Positions 22,925 through 30,752 of a DNA stretch of 42,154 bases are shown here, in pieces. Source of the stretch: a virus; IMG/VR virus record IMGVR_UViG_3300031718_000019, positions 1 to 42,154 of that record; one strand, written 5' to 3'. The first letter of the stretch is position 1. Each line of letters starts with the position of its first letter. The notes under the pieces were generated by a model. It had not been told where the DNA came from, did not search any database, and worked only from the letters and a program-made list of their open reading frames with translations. A program made the translations under genes and the position numbers.

Positions 22925-25332
22925 TAGCTTATTGTGATCGGCCTGCCAGTGGGGCGAGGCACGATCATCCAATCGAAACTGTCTAGCTCTACCCTGCCGC
23001 TGCCAGTGATGATGCAGGCGGCTGACGTGGCCACCCTAAGGGGCCGCATGCCTACGTCCAGTTGGAACTCTTGTCCGGGGCCGCCTAGGCCTGGATTAGG
23101 GTAGGTGCGCATCAGTGCCGTTACAGGGGGCAGCTGAGACACTCTATCTAGCACTGGCAGCACTGTAGGTAGCGTAAAGTTAGTAGGCACAATGGCATTG
23201 TTGGTGCCCCTTACAAGTAGGCGCCGCAACATGAACCTGTCTGTGGGGCTCTTGCCGATGACCTCTGCGGTACGTACGCTCCACTGCACAGGCAGTGATC
23301 CCGAATGAGCGGCCCAGTTTTCGTCACCAGCCTGCCAGCGCTGGATGTTTCCGAAGTTGTCGGCTAGCAGTGTTACGGGCAGGGAGCCTTCGGGGCGTAA
23401 CATAATCATGGCGTTGACCAGGTCGCCTACACCGTTGAACCAGCTAATGGTTGTCCAGGCCCGTAGGGTTAGGTCGAAATTGAAGGCTGTGTTCATGTTA
23501 CCTATGCCACCGAAGTTGTTGATCGTGGGGTAGGTGGCTACGTAGGTTGCGGGCGCTACGGTCTGGCAGGCCCAGCAGCGGTAGGCGTAGCCCCAGTCAA
23601 GTGGATTGATGTCGGTGTTCAGGGAGTTGCCGTCGAGTGTCTGCTGAGACTGGTCGAAGAATATAAATGGGCGCAGCTCTTCGCTCAGCAACCTGTCGCG
23701 GACACCATCAAACACTGCCCACCCTAGGTGAGTCAACCTGACTATGCCGAAGCCCGGTACAAACTGTATGGTGCGGGGAGCGATGCAGCCCATGTCGGTC
23801 TGGGCTTGTTGGATCGTGAAGTTGGTGGCCCCGAACACGCCTGTGATCTGGTAGGTGCTGAAGTCTTTGAACACCACCAGTGAACCTGTAGGGATGATTC
23901 CGCTCTCAGCTATCGTAAATACGGCCATGCCAGTGATTTCGCTACCGTCGCCGCGCCCCAAGAAGGCACTGTTCACGTTGGTCCAACTGTTTGGGTTGTT
24001 ACTGTTGGACATGCGTAGGGCTGAGGGGCCATTTATGCCGTCGGGCAGGTCGTAGGGGGCTGTGTTGCCTACCCACAGGGAGCCTGCATACACGATACCG
24101 GCGGCAGCTCCTGACGGGGCGGTACCTGAGCCACCTGTCAGGGGTGTAAGTTTAGTGCCGTCGAACTGCATGGGCGGGTAACCATTGCCTAATATTAATA
24201 TCTGCTTGTCCAGGAGCTGGATCATGTACGAAATTGGCATGATCGTGCCCTGCACGCCCCCGTAGGGAGTCCAGATTATGTTCACACCTGTGAAAAAGTA
24301 GTCGCCGTCGTACTGACCTGGGTAGGGTTGGATGCTGTGGAAGGCTGTAGCAGGCAGGTCGGCTATGGCCTGACCTGTGCCGTAGGAGTTAGCTGTGCCA
24401 GTACCGGTCATGGAGTAAAATGTAGTGGTGGTGGTTGTGTTGGACGTTGGGGGAGCTATGCTGGGGAACGGTAGTGTGTAGCCTAAGTCCCACAGGGTTA
24501 CCAGGCCGCCAGGGTTAGTGTTGGGTACGAAGCCGCTTACGAGTTTCTCGGTGCCCGTGGTGGTGGAGCGGTACAGTAGGAAGCCTGCTGCTGACAGTGG
24601 AGCGTTGGCAATAGTTATTAGCGTCTGGTTGTTGGAACCACCAGGGGTCAGGGATATTTCGTTGGACGGTAAAGTGGTGCCTGCTGTGATCAATCCAATG
24701 CTCATTAGCTCAGGGGTGTCAATGGGCTTGTCTACGGCGACGACTTTGTAGAAGTAGGTTGAGGCTGGGAGCAGGCTGCCGGGGGATACGCTACCTCCAG
24801 TGGACGACGCGTTGGGACCTATTTGAGTTACTGTGAACGTAGTCGTAGAGGGGATGGTAAGGATTATAAAGTTGCCGTTGAACGTGGTGTCTGCGAAGCC
24901 GGTTATGTTTACCAGGGTGCCTACGACGGTTAGGCTGTGGACACCGCCGGTTGTGTAGGTGGTTGTGCCATACGAGCCACCTACGCCTGAGGTAGGATTA
25001 ATGCGGACGGCTGTGACGCCACCTACACCAGCGTAGATTGCTGAGCTGCCGCCGATTACGGGGGCAACACCTTGGCGCCCCGTAGTCTGCCCCAGACCTG
25101 TTACGTATATGGCTGATGTTGAGGGCTGGTAGGAGCCTATGGAGAAGAACTGATTTGTGATGCCTGAGGGGCTGAATACGTCTGCTGAGCCGTGACAGGT
25201 TACGAGGCTACCACGGTGCGTCAGGAGCATGTTGGATAGTCTGGCTACGCTGCCCTTAGGTTGCAGGGTGTGGGACGTGCTGGCGTTCATGCCCCTAATG
25301 AAGCCAGACTGTGAGATGGGTTGGATGGCCAT
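22924..25332 (-). CDS. Tail nozzle-like protein (T7 gp12-like position)
   Basis: This 802-residue protein is about the size of the T7 nozzle (gp12). It is beta-rich throughout with no membrane or signal segment. Early segments such as GFIRGMNASTSHTLQPKGSVARLSNMLLTHRGSL are typical of the first blade of podovirus nozzle/tubular proteins. The segment about 480-560 (VVFKDFSTYQITGVFG...DMGCIAPRTI...HLGWAVFDGVRDR) looks like propeller blades. An FCCH-like insertion occurs at about 110-185 (NITGFADTTFNGNFIILTIPSTTTFTV). It follows the adaptor-like gene and precedes internal virion-type genes. It would form the DNA exit tube at the tail end. No clear ribosome-binding site is seen before the ATG. Confidence 0.75.
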   Translation of the reverse strand: MAIQPISQSGFIRGMNASTSHTLQPKGSVARLSNMLLTHRGSLVTCHGSADVFSPSGITNQFFSIGSYQPSTSAIYVTGLGQTTGRQGVAPVIGGSSAIYAGVGGVTAVRINPTSGVGGSYGTTTYTTGGVHSLTVVGTLVNITGFADTTFNGNFIILTIPSTTTFTVTQIGPNASSTGGSVSPGSLLPASTYFYKVVAVDKPIDTPELMSIGLITAGTTLPSNEISLTPGGSNNQTLITIANAPLSAAGFLLYRSTTTGTEKLVSGFVPNTNPGGLVTLWDLGYTLPFPSIAPPTSNTTTTTTFYSMTGTGTANSYGTGQAIADLPATAFHSIQPYPGQYDGDYFFTGVNIIWTPYGGVQGTIMPISYMIQLLDKQILILGNGYPPMQFDGTKLTPLTGGSGTAPSGAAAGIVYAGSLWVGNTAPYDLPDGINGPSALRMSNSNNPNSWTNVNSAFLGRGDGSEITGMAVFTIAESGIIPTGSLVVFKDFSTYQITGVFGATNFTIQQAQTDMGCIAPRTIQFVPGFGIVRLTHLGWAVFDGVRDRLLSEELRPFIFFDQSQQTLDGNSLNTDINPLDWGYAYRCWACQTVAPATYVATYPTINNFGGIGNMNTAFNFDLTLRAWTTISWFNGVGDLVNAMIMLRPEGSLPVTLLADNFGNIQRWQAGDENWAAHSGSLPVQWSVRTAEVIGKSPTDRFMLRRLLVRGTNNAIVPTNFTLPTVLPVLDRVSQLPPVTALMRTYPNPGLGGPGQEFQLDVGMRPLRVATSAACIITGSGRVELDSFDWMIVPRPTGRPITIS

Positions 25333-25355
25333 TTATGCACGTAACATATTGATTC

Positions 25356-26609
25356 TTAAGGAATTACGAAGCGTCCAAATTGGCTTCCACCAAAAACAGT
25401 AAACTCCCCACCATGTTGGCTGATCTGCACTGGGCCAGCTAGCTGGCGATTAGTGCGTGCCCACATTTGTACTTGGGCCTGGTATGCCTGCATGGCTTGC
25501 TGGCTGCCTTGGGCGTCGCCCTCTGCGGCCCTGGCACGGGCGAGCATGTACCAGCTGAGCATGCTGTCCCACCCTGACGGTATGGGCAGTAAGCTAGTAC
25601 TAGTACCTGGGGTATACTGTGTGGTCACAATTAGGCTACCGTGGAATGTTAAATTAAGCTCGGTAACCACGGTGCCGCTGGGCCACCCTTGAGCAAGGGT
25701 CCCGCTAAGGCTGCGTACCAAGCCGCCTATGGAGGTGCCAGCTAAGTTTGAATAGCTGACGATCTCGTTGCCGATCTGAGCTAGGCCGAATGGGAGTAGC
25801 CACCCGGCTGTGCTGGCTACGGGGGCTATGATGTCGGTTGCGGCCATGCCTGCGGTTAGGGTTGTGGAGCCGCCGGTGCGGGCGGGCTGGGGCCAGTTTT
25901 CAATTATGATCCGGTTGTCCATTACAGCCAAGGTAGCGGCGTCCAGTACGCTAGACTGAACAGTGTTACGCTTGAAGAAGCCCTGGCGGTTGCCTAGGGT
26001 CATGGGCCATCCGTCGTACCAGATGTCGGTGATCTTGTTCCACTCGCCCTGGACGACGTAATTAGGTTGGCCGAGCACGCTTTGGACGCCACTGTAGTTT
26101 GGCAGGCCGCCTACGGTCTGGCTGATTTCACGTAGGCCCAATGTGAGCCATCTGAACAGTGTGCCTGCTGCAAACGTTTGGCCATCTTGGTCGGGCACGT
26201 AGGCTGTTGAGCGTACAGGGGGAACACCGGGGGTGCCCAAGGCCGATATGATCACATAGCCAGGTAGGCCAAGGGTGGTGGCGTAGAGGGCTGATGTCCA
26301 GTAGCTCTCGCTGCCGGAGGCACCGTTTGGGCCAGTGATGTAGATGCGCATGCCGGTGGCGCCCGGCAGGGGAGTGGTCACAGCCTGGATACCCTGGTTA
26401 GTGCTTACCACGAGGCCGGTGACTTCAGCCGACTGGATTGTTTCACCGGCTGCTGTGGTCTGGGTGACTACGGTGGCGTAGGTACCTGAGGGCATTGTTG
26501 ACCCTGACACTGGGACTACTGTGGAGGTGTTTGTGGGAACCTGCGTCAGCAATGGAGCTGGATCGGGGATCAGCTCCCTCACGGTTATGATGATGTCCCC
26601 CACTAACAT
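25356..26609 (-). CDS. Head-tail adaptor-like protein
   Basis: This is a 417-residue protein starting LVGDIIITVRELIPDP, an opening that resembles gp11-like tail adaptors of podoviruses (a helix before a D-P turn). The middle has beta segments with Gly/Thr-rich strands. The C-terminal quarter (SGWDSMLSWYMLARARAAEGDAQGSQQAMQAY...) is helical, as expected for the part that docks on the portal. The protein is about twice the length of T7 gp11, owing to an inserted beta domain at about 20-130. The ATG follows GGGGGATTAC. It lies between the capsid genes and the nozzle, the usual place for the adaptor. Confidence 0.65.
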   Translation of the reverse strand: MLVGDIIITVRELIPDPAPLLTQVPTNTSTVVPVSGSTMPSGTYATVVTQTTAAGETIQSAEVTGLVVSTNQGIQAVTTPLPGATGMRIYITGPNGASGSESYWTSALYATTLGLPGYVIISALGTPGVPPVRSTAYVPDQDGQTFAAGTLFRWLTLGLREISQTVGGLPNYSGVQSVLGQPNYVVQGEWNKITDIWYDGWPMTLGNRQGFFKRNTVQSSVLDAATLAVMDNRIIIENWPQPARTGGSTTLTAGMAATDIIAPVASTAGWLLPFGLAQIGNEIVSYSNLAGTSIGGLVRSLSGTLAQGWPSGTVVTELNLTFHGSLIVTTQYTPGTSTSLLPIPSGWDSMLSWYMLARARAAEGDAQGSQQAMQAYQAQVQMWARTNRQLAGPVQISQHGGEFTVFGGSQFGRFVIP

Positions 26610-26630
26610 GTAATCCCCCTAAAACTAAGT

Positions 26631-26687
26631 GGGGAGCAGGAGCCGTACCACACTCACCGGCTGCCAGCTCCCCGTTTGGTGCTCCCC
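26631..26687 (-). other. Structured intergenic hairpin with alternative pairing
   Basis: On the minus strand two copies of GGGGAGC (26687-26681 and 26673-26667) precede one GCTCCCC (26637-26631). The inner arms AGCCG and CGGCT can stack inside the closer pair, so either copy, but not both, can form the stem. It lies between the 26698 gene and the adaptor-like gene, where it could act as a transcript end, attenuator or processing stem. There is no long T run directly after it. Confidence 0.5.
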
Positions 26688-26697
26688 TTGTAAGGAA

Positions 26698-27126
26698 CTA
26701 AGTTGTGTACACGACCTCGAAGTCGCCCACGGCTACTGGTAAGGTGCCCCCCAGCGTGGTGATAAAGTTAATGGTCACTAAGCCAGTGGTCACGGTGCCC
26801 ATCAGTTCTACGCAGAATGGGTGGCACCAGTCTACGTATACTGTGGATGCAGTCAGGCCGACCGCCACCGCTGGTGAGAACTCTGCAAACGTGACCGTGT
26901 TGGTGCCGTCTCCACCAGTGACTGTGAGAGATACGAACGTAGGCGTGGTGCCAGTGTAGGGACCGTAGATGCGTGCCCGCACATAGCCTTTGGTCGCGGT
27001 GCCAGACGTGAGTGTGATCGTAGTCGTCTGGGCCGCAGTACCTGATAGGGCGTTGGCCAGCGACTGGGCCAGGAACCCGCTGCCTAGGCCGGGAGAGATT
27101 TTAGTGACGCTATTGTTAATGGCCAT
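26698..27126 (-). CDS. Head decoration-type or minor head protein
   Basis: This is a 142-residue protein with GGAG seven bases before the ATG. It is rich in Thr, Val and Gly with alternating short strands (TTTITLTSGTATKGYVRARIYG, VSLTVTGGDGTNTVTFAEF), so probably a beta-sandwich. There is no signal peptide, and only the region around WCHPFC contains Cys. It comes right after the major capsid gene, the usual place for a decoration or head-completion protein. No family is recognised. Alternative roles include a small tail-connector protein. Confidence 0.55.
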   Translation of the reverse strand: MAINNSVTKISPGLGSGFLAQSLANALSGTAAQTTTITLTSGTATKGYVRARIYGPYTGTTPTFVSLTVTGGDGTNTVTFAEFSPAVAVGLTASTVYVDWCHPFCVELMGTVTTGLVTINFITTLGGTLPVAVGDFEVVYTT

Positions 27127-27153
27127 CTGTATGCTCCTTGTACCGTAAGTTCT

Positions 27154-28134
27154 TTAGGCTAAACCGGTTATGGCGCGATTCATCCTTGGTGAGTTGCATC
27201 CGATTTGCCAAGTTAAAAATATTTGCGAAACCACAACCCTTTGGTTGGAAGGACGAATCCATGGATCAACCTTAAAGTAGTCGTTAGCGTTGAAGATTGG
27301 CCAGATATATTTGCTGTTCAGGATGAACGCAGTCTGCGCGGGGCAGAACGGATCGGCGATCACGACGGCATTGTTGTAAATAAAGTGGTAGCGGAAGCCT
27401 GCTTGGAGGGCTTCTTTGTCCTGGACCATCTGGCTGAAGCGCACTAGGGGTGTGAACTGATTCTTGAAGCCTGCGTAACGCGTGTTGTCCATGGCGATGA
27501 TGTCTGGTTCGTCGTAGCCTAGTACGACGCCCTGGTAAGCGGTCTCGGCGTTGGCGGGCGTTAGAGGTGTGCCACCACCGGGGAAGTTGGCCGTCGGGTT
27601 CCAGAATGTGCTGGTTGACCTGTTGATGCCTGCGATAGTGTTGTTGGTGGTCTGTACCCAGGCGACGATGTTGTCTACGTCTATCGCGCTGTTAAAGGGA
27701 GACACGCCCCACAGGGCGTTAGAGAGCATGTCTAGCATGGAGCCAGCGGCTACCTGGAGCATGCTCTTCACGAGGTCCATACCAATCGGGCCGCCGCGCC
27801 CCAGGATGATATCGGTTACTGGGAGTGATAGGTTCTGGTAATATGGACGCCACACTTGATTAGCGGGCTGAATGGGGTCGATGATGGTGGTCTGCAAGAG
27901 CTGGTCGCCCCAGTACGGCCCTCTGGTCGAGAGCACAGTGGTGATCAGGGGGTACACAACTTCAGCACCCCAGTCGAACTTGCGGCCTCGGCGGAAGAGT
28001 GCCCACAGCAATGGGCTGGGTCTGAAGACGACATCTCCAAACTTACCGTCAATGTACTTTGTGGAGATGGCGTCAAGTGTGTTCTGCAGTTGCGCCGTCG
28101 GTTGTTGGACTCCAGTACCTACAACACCAGCCAT
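27154..28134 (-). CDS. Major capsid protein
   Basis: This 326-residue protein has GGAGG seven bases before its ATG. Its features fit an HK97-fold major capsid protein of a podovirus: an N-terminal arm (GVQQPTAQLQNTLDAISTKYIDGKFGDVVFRPSPLLWALF), beta segments around FDWGAEVVYPLITTV, a central helix (GMDLVKSMLQVAAGSMLDMLSNALWG), and a C-terminal region with VVIADPFCPAQTAFILNSKYIWP. It sits immediately after the scaffold-like gene and before a decoration-type gene. The capsid role is inferred from order, size and fold signs. The exact coat family could not be named by eye. Confidence 0.8.
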   Translation of the reverse strand: MAGVVGTGVQQPTAQLQNTLDAISTKYIDGKFGDVVFRPSPLLWALFRRGRKFDWGAEVVYPLITTVLSTRGPYWGDQLLQTTIIDPIQPANQVWRPYYQNLSLPVTDIILGRGGPIGMDLVKSMLQVAAGSMLDMLSNALWGVSPFNSAIDVDNIVAWVQTTNNTIAGINRSTSTFWNPTANFPGGGTPLTPANAETAYQGVVLGYDEPDIIAMDNTRYAGFKNQFTPLVRFSQMVQDKEALQAGFRYHFIYNNAVVIADPFCPAQTAFILNSKYIWPIFNANDYFKVDPWIRPSNQRVVVSQIFLTWQIGCNSPRMNRAITGLA

Positions 28135-28153
28135 GATATGCCTCCGTTAAACT

Positions 28154-28933
28154 CTATTGGACCGAACCACCGGTCATCAACTTTTGAATGTCTTGGTCGC
28201 CGAACGCATCGTCCAGCAGGTCGTTGACCTCGCTATACACCTTGTCGCCCTTCGGCCTGGTCGGTATGACCTGGCTGGTTCCGGGACGAGGAACCTGGGT
28301 GGCAGCGGCAACCTTCTTGCCCTCTTCGATGCCACGGTTGTATTCGGCTAGCTTGAGTGCGGCCAACCTGTCTTCCTTAGTGGACTCTTCGTAGGCTTTG
28401 ATCGGGTCAGGCAGGCCCCACTGATCGTTAATTTTGTTGTCCTGGGCGACCTTTAAGTAATCCTTCCAGGACTTGTCGGCGGGCTTGTTGGGCAGGCCGT
28501 TCCAGCGCTGCTCGTAGTCGCGTGTCACGACATAGTTGAAGCCCTGTGCTAGAGCCGCTTTGTGATCCTCCAGCGCTTTGTCGTACTTGGCCTGCTGGTC
28601 GGCAAGCTGCTTAGAGATTTTCTGCATGGCCTTGCCCACTTTGGCGAGCCAGGGGTCTTCGGCCCAGGCCATGTCGTCGTCATCGTGCTTGGGCTCGGCG
28701 GTCCTGGGAGGGGGCGCGTCCTTCATCTGGTTCCATAGCTTCAGGGCGTCCTCGGCTAGCTTGTTGACCTTTTCGCGTTCTACGTCTACGGCCTTGGCAC
28801 GCTTAGCAATGTCGTCGGTCTGTGCTGAGCGCCACTTGCGCACGTCGCCAAGTTTAATTTTGGTGTCGCCCATGGCCAGTTCGAGGTCGTCGGCCAGTTT
28901 GCTGTCAGCAATCAGTTCATCGAGAGTGGGCAT
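28154..28933 (-). CDS. Scaffolding protein
   Basis: This 259-residue protein starts at an ATG after GGAG. It is highly charged and mostly helical, with a coiled coil over about 30-150 (Lys/Glu/Asp/Ala heptads), an acidic patch (EPKHDDDDMAWAEDP) and a basic or mixed C-terminus. The last 30 residues (EVNDLLDDAFGDQDIQKLM) could be the capsid-binding helix seen in many scaffolds. Being directly upstream of the capsid gene and composed mainly of charged helices are the standard marks of phage scaffolds. No protease domain is visible. Confidence 0.75.
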   Translation of the reverse strand: MPTLDELIADSKLADDLELAMGDTKIKLGDVRKWRSAQTDDIAKRAKAVDVEREKVNKLAEDALKLWNQMKDAPPPRTAEPKHDDDDMAWAEDPWLAKVGKAMQKISKQLADQQAKYDKALEDHKAALAQGFNYVVTRDYEQRWNGLPNKPADKSWKDYLKVAQDNKINDQWGLPDPIKAYEESTKEDRLAALKLAEYNRGIEEGKKVAAATQVPRPGTSQVIPTRPKGDKVYSEVNDLLDDAFGDQDIQKLMTGGSVQ

Positions 28934-28941
28934 CTATGCTC

Positions 28942-29385
28942 CTATGCTACCGATGGCGGTGTGCTGGGGCCGCCTCCCGCTTGAGTTGCCGCTGGTGCGC
29001 CCGTGGCGGCGCTGAATCCTAGGGGTGGTCGGACAGCGCCCTCGGTTGACTGGGCTGACTGCAGCTCTTTGAGTGCCTTGTCCAGGGCCTTTACAGTTTG
29101 GCTTAGGTGCCCAGACACGTTAGGCAGGCGCATGCCGCTTTGGACGAATGCAGCCATCAGGGCGGCTTTCACACTTTGTAGGGTGCGCATCAGGAAGGCT
29201 GGGTCGGCGCCGTGGAGTTCGCTTGACATCTGGCTGACCTGACTGCCTGCGTCAGAGGAGCCTTCACCTGGGACACCTCCACCGCCTGGACCACCGGGGC
29301 CACCCGCACCACCACCCGCTCCTGCCGATAATGAAGTGAGGGCTGGGCCGAGCAGGGAGGCCAACGGATTTGACGGACTCGCCAC
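28942..29385 (-). CDS. Gly/Ala-rich hypothetical head-region protein
   Basis: This is a 147-residue protein beginning at a GTG that overlaps the previous stop (TAGTG). It has a Gly/Pro-rich low-complexity stretch at about 20-45, a helical middle (LMRTLQSVKAALMAAFVQSGMRL and HLSQTVKALDKALKELQSAQ) and a low-complexity Ala/Thr/Pro tail. No family is recognised. Its place between the portal-side genes and the scaffold suggests a capsid-assembly role, but the sequence alone does not show one. Confidence 0.55.
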   Translation of the reverse strand: MASPSNPLASLLGPALTSLSAGAGGGAGGPGGPGGGGVPGEGSSDAGSQVSQMSSELHGADPAFLMRTLQSVKAALMAAFVQSGMRLPNVSGHLSQTVKALDKALKELQSAQSTEGAVRPPLGFSAATGAPAATQAGGGPSTPPSVA

Positions 29386-29627
29386 TATCGTTTCTTACCC
29401 TTTTTGCCCATCTCTAGGTGCGCTACAAAGTTGTTCGGGTCAGGCGGTTCGCCGCCGGTGTCCCAGGGGTCGATCAGATCGAGCACGTCGGGGCCGGGTT
29501 CAGCTGCGGCCTTCATGACGTTTAGAGGCGTGTTGAAGTCGGGGAAGTCTACGTTCTCGCGCACGCCTTCTCTGTCGTCGCTCGCTGGATCGTAACGCTT
29601 GGCTGCGGGACCGGATTTCTGTGCCAT
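29385..29627 (-). CDS. Hypothetical protein with basic C-terminus (80 residues)
   Basis: The ATG has AAGGAG nine bases upstream. The protein has a polar first half (DPASDDREGVRENVDFPDFN), an acidic middle (DVLDLIDPWDTGGEPPDPNN) and a short basic end (GKKGKKR) that recalls the tiny basic proteins elsewhere in this operon. There is no membrane or signal segment and no recognised family. It lies within a run of small genes between portal and scaffold. Confidence 0.55.
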   Translation of the reverse strand: MAQKSGPAAKRYDPASDDREGVRENVDFPDFNTPLNVMKAAAEPGPDVLDLIDPWDTGGEPPDPNNFVAHLEMGKKGKKR

Positions 29628-29629
29628 GG

Positions 29630-29827
29630 CTATTTCTCCTTACCCTTGCTGGATTTAGCTGAGTCGCCTGCTGGAGCGTAATTCATGGGATCGGCGGGCA
29701 TCACAGTGTTAATGTCGTCGTCTACCATCGGCGTGTCGGTTTCGTAGGGGTAGCTGTCGTGGTCGTTTACGGGTGACCACAGTGTTGGAGTGCGTTTAAT
29801 GCCTCGGTTATCGTATCGCGTTGTCAC
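29630..29827 (-). CDS. Small acidic hypothetical protein (65 residues)
   Basis: The start is a GTG with GGAG five bases before it, and no ATG is available. The product is acidic in the centre (TDTPMVDDDINTVMPADP), rich in Pro/Asp/Tyr, and ends in a short basic stretch (SSKGKEK). It is probably disordered. No motif is recognised. It sits between the tiny basic proteins and the other small head-region genes. Confidence 0.5.
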   Translation of the reverse strand: MTTRYDNRGIKRTPTLWSPVNDHDSYPYETDTPMVDDDINTVMPADPMNYAPAGDSAKSSKGKEK

Positions 29828-29889
29828 GCTGGCTCCTTGAGACTACGGGGAGAGCCGCAGCCCTCCCCCCTGAGTTTGCTTAGGTGCTG

Positions 29890-29946
29890 CTATTTCCGCT
29901 TTCCCTTACGACCACGGTGTCTCCGATCAACGAAGGTCACGCGCAT
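29890..29946 (-). CDS. Tiny basic peptide (18 residues)
   Basis: An ATG at 29946 follows GGAG (GGAGACCAAA) and opens an 18-residue frame ending at TAG. Nine of the 18 residues are Arg or Lys, with RGRKGKRK at the end. An in-frame ATG at 29994 would give 34 residues but has no ribosome-binding site. The strong site, the charge pattern and two like neighbours within 500 bases make this likely to be expressed, though such a short frame can occur by chance. Confidence 0.5.
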   Translation of the reverse strand: MRVTFVDRRHRGRKGKRK

Positions 29947-30017
29947 TTTGGTCTCCTTTTCTCCATGCTCACCCCTGGAAGGGGAGACCCGCATGGGGGG
30001 TACTACGAGTAAAATTG

Positions 30018-30107
30018 TTAGCGGCGTCTGCCACCCTTGCGGCCACCTTTACGGCCACCCTTGCCACCGCCCTTGAAGATTGATCCGCCTGTCAGTACGT
30101 TTGACAT
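30018..30107 (-). CDS. Tiny Gly/Lys/Arg repeat protein (29 residues)
   Basis: The ATG at 30107 has GGAG six bases upstream. The 29-residue product begins SNVLTGGSIF, then repeats a KGG-type unit (GGKGGRKGGRKGG) and ends in RRR. It has nine Arg/Lys, eleven Gly and no acidic residue. It lies one base after the gene ending at 30109, so it is packed into the operon. The repeat could bind nucleic acid through charge and flexibility. This is one of six tiny basic frames found in the late operon. Confidence 0.6.
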   Translation of the reverse strand: MSNVLTGGSIFKGGGKGGRKGGRKGGRRR

Positions 30108-30108
30108 G

Positions 30109-30348
30109 TCACACTCCAAATACTACGAGGGATGCAGCTGCGTCCGATGCACTACACGCAAAAGTCAATGTGCCCCCGGAGATCGTGGCTCCCAGCGTAG
30201 CTTGAGCCGATGAGTCCAGGGAGAAAGAGTCGATCATGCCGAAACCGGTTGCGAGGGTGTTCGTGTTGGCCACGCTAATGTTGGCACAGTACATGCGCCG
30301 GTTACCGCTGTAGCAGTACACATAACTGTTAACAGTTGCAGCTGCCAT
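30109..30348 (-). CDS. Hypothetical small beta-rich head-region protein
   Basis: This 79-residue protein has a strong AGGAGGAGGGC before its ATG. It is Ala/Ser/Thr-rich with several short strands (TVNSYVYCYSGNRRMYCANISV, QATLGATISGGTLTFACSAS) and three Cys. It shows no signal, membrane or enzyme motif. The size and composition would suit a small capsid decoration or head-stabilising protein, but no family is recognised. It sits between the two shortest basic frames. Confidence 0.55.
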   Translation of the reverse strand: MAAATVNSYVYCYSGNRRMYCANISVANTNTLATGFGMIDSFSLDSSAQATLGATISGGTLTFACSASDAAASLVVFGV

Positions 30349-30362
30349 GTGCCCTCCTCCTG

Positions 30363-30440
30363 CTAACGACTGCGACGCACGTAATTACGCATGCTAGGAC
30401 GCCTAAGAGTGTGGCGGCGATTTCTGCGCCCGCGTGCCAC
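30363..30440 (-). CDS. Tiny Arg-rich protein (25 residues)
   Basis: A GTG at 30440, immediately after the TAA of the upstream gene, opens 25 codons to a TAG at 30363. Eleven of the 25 residues are Arg, with one His and no acidic residue (VARGRRNRRHTLRRPSMRNY, ending RRSR). The upstream GGCGGA is a weak ribosome-binding site, and start/stop adjacency may allow reinitiation. A shorter in-frame ATG gives nine residues. The Arg density is far above that of its neighbours and resembles packaged basic peptides such as microvirus J, without claimed homology. Confidence 0.5.
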   Translation of the reverse strand: MARGRRNRRHTLRRPSMRNYVRRSR

Positions 30441-30752
30441 TTAATTGATCCGCCATTCTGGGTGAGCAAGCCATGATTGCCAAGCGCTGATAGCGGAACG
30501 CTCCACATATTCCCAGAATGATTCGCTGCCGAACTTATAGCGTGCGTCTTCTTGGATACTTTTGTGGATCAACAGTGGAACGTGGGTGCCATCGACAACG
30601 TATTCGGCGTCCCAATATTCTCCACGGTCGTGCCAGCTTATACGTGAAATGTCGTGGCCGTTTAACATTACGCTGTAAGGGTGGGGGGTGCCTGAGGGGA
30701 TTACAAGGAGGGCTGGGCCGTATGCTCCGTACTGGGCATGCCGATTAACCAT
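30441..30752 (-). CDS. Hypothetical protein (103 residues)
   Basis: This is a soluble protein with no signal or membrane segment. It has a beta-rich first half (GPALLVIPSGTPHPYSVMLNG, DISRISWHDRGEYWDAEYVVDGTHVPLLI) and a helical end rich in Trp (SFWEYVERSAISAWQSWLAHPEW). The chosen ATG overlaps the upstream HTH gene by about 50 bases. An internal ATG at 30668 would avoid that overlap, but neither has a good ribosome-binding site. No family is recognised. Confidence 0.5.
   Translation of the reverse strand: MVNRHAQYGAYGPALLVIPSGTPHPYSVMLNGHDISRISWHDRGEYWDAEYVVDGTHVPLLIHKSIQEDARYKFGSESFWEYVERSAISAWQSWLAHPEWRIN

Noticed and set aside
29947-29994. In-frame 16-codon extension of the 18-residue basic frame
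   Set aside because: The upstream ATG has no ribosome-binding site, whereas the inner ATG has GGAG at good distance.
30206-30233. Sequence resembling a hammerhead ribozyme core (CGATGAGTCC...GAGAAAG)
   Set aside because: The core is not exact, the needed stems do not form, and it lies inside the coding frame at 30109-30348.
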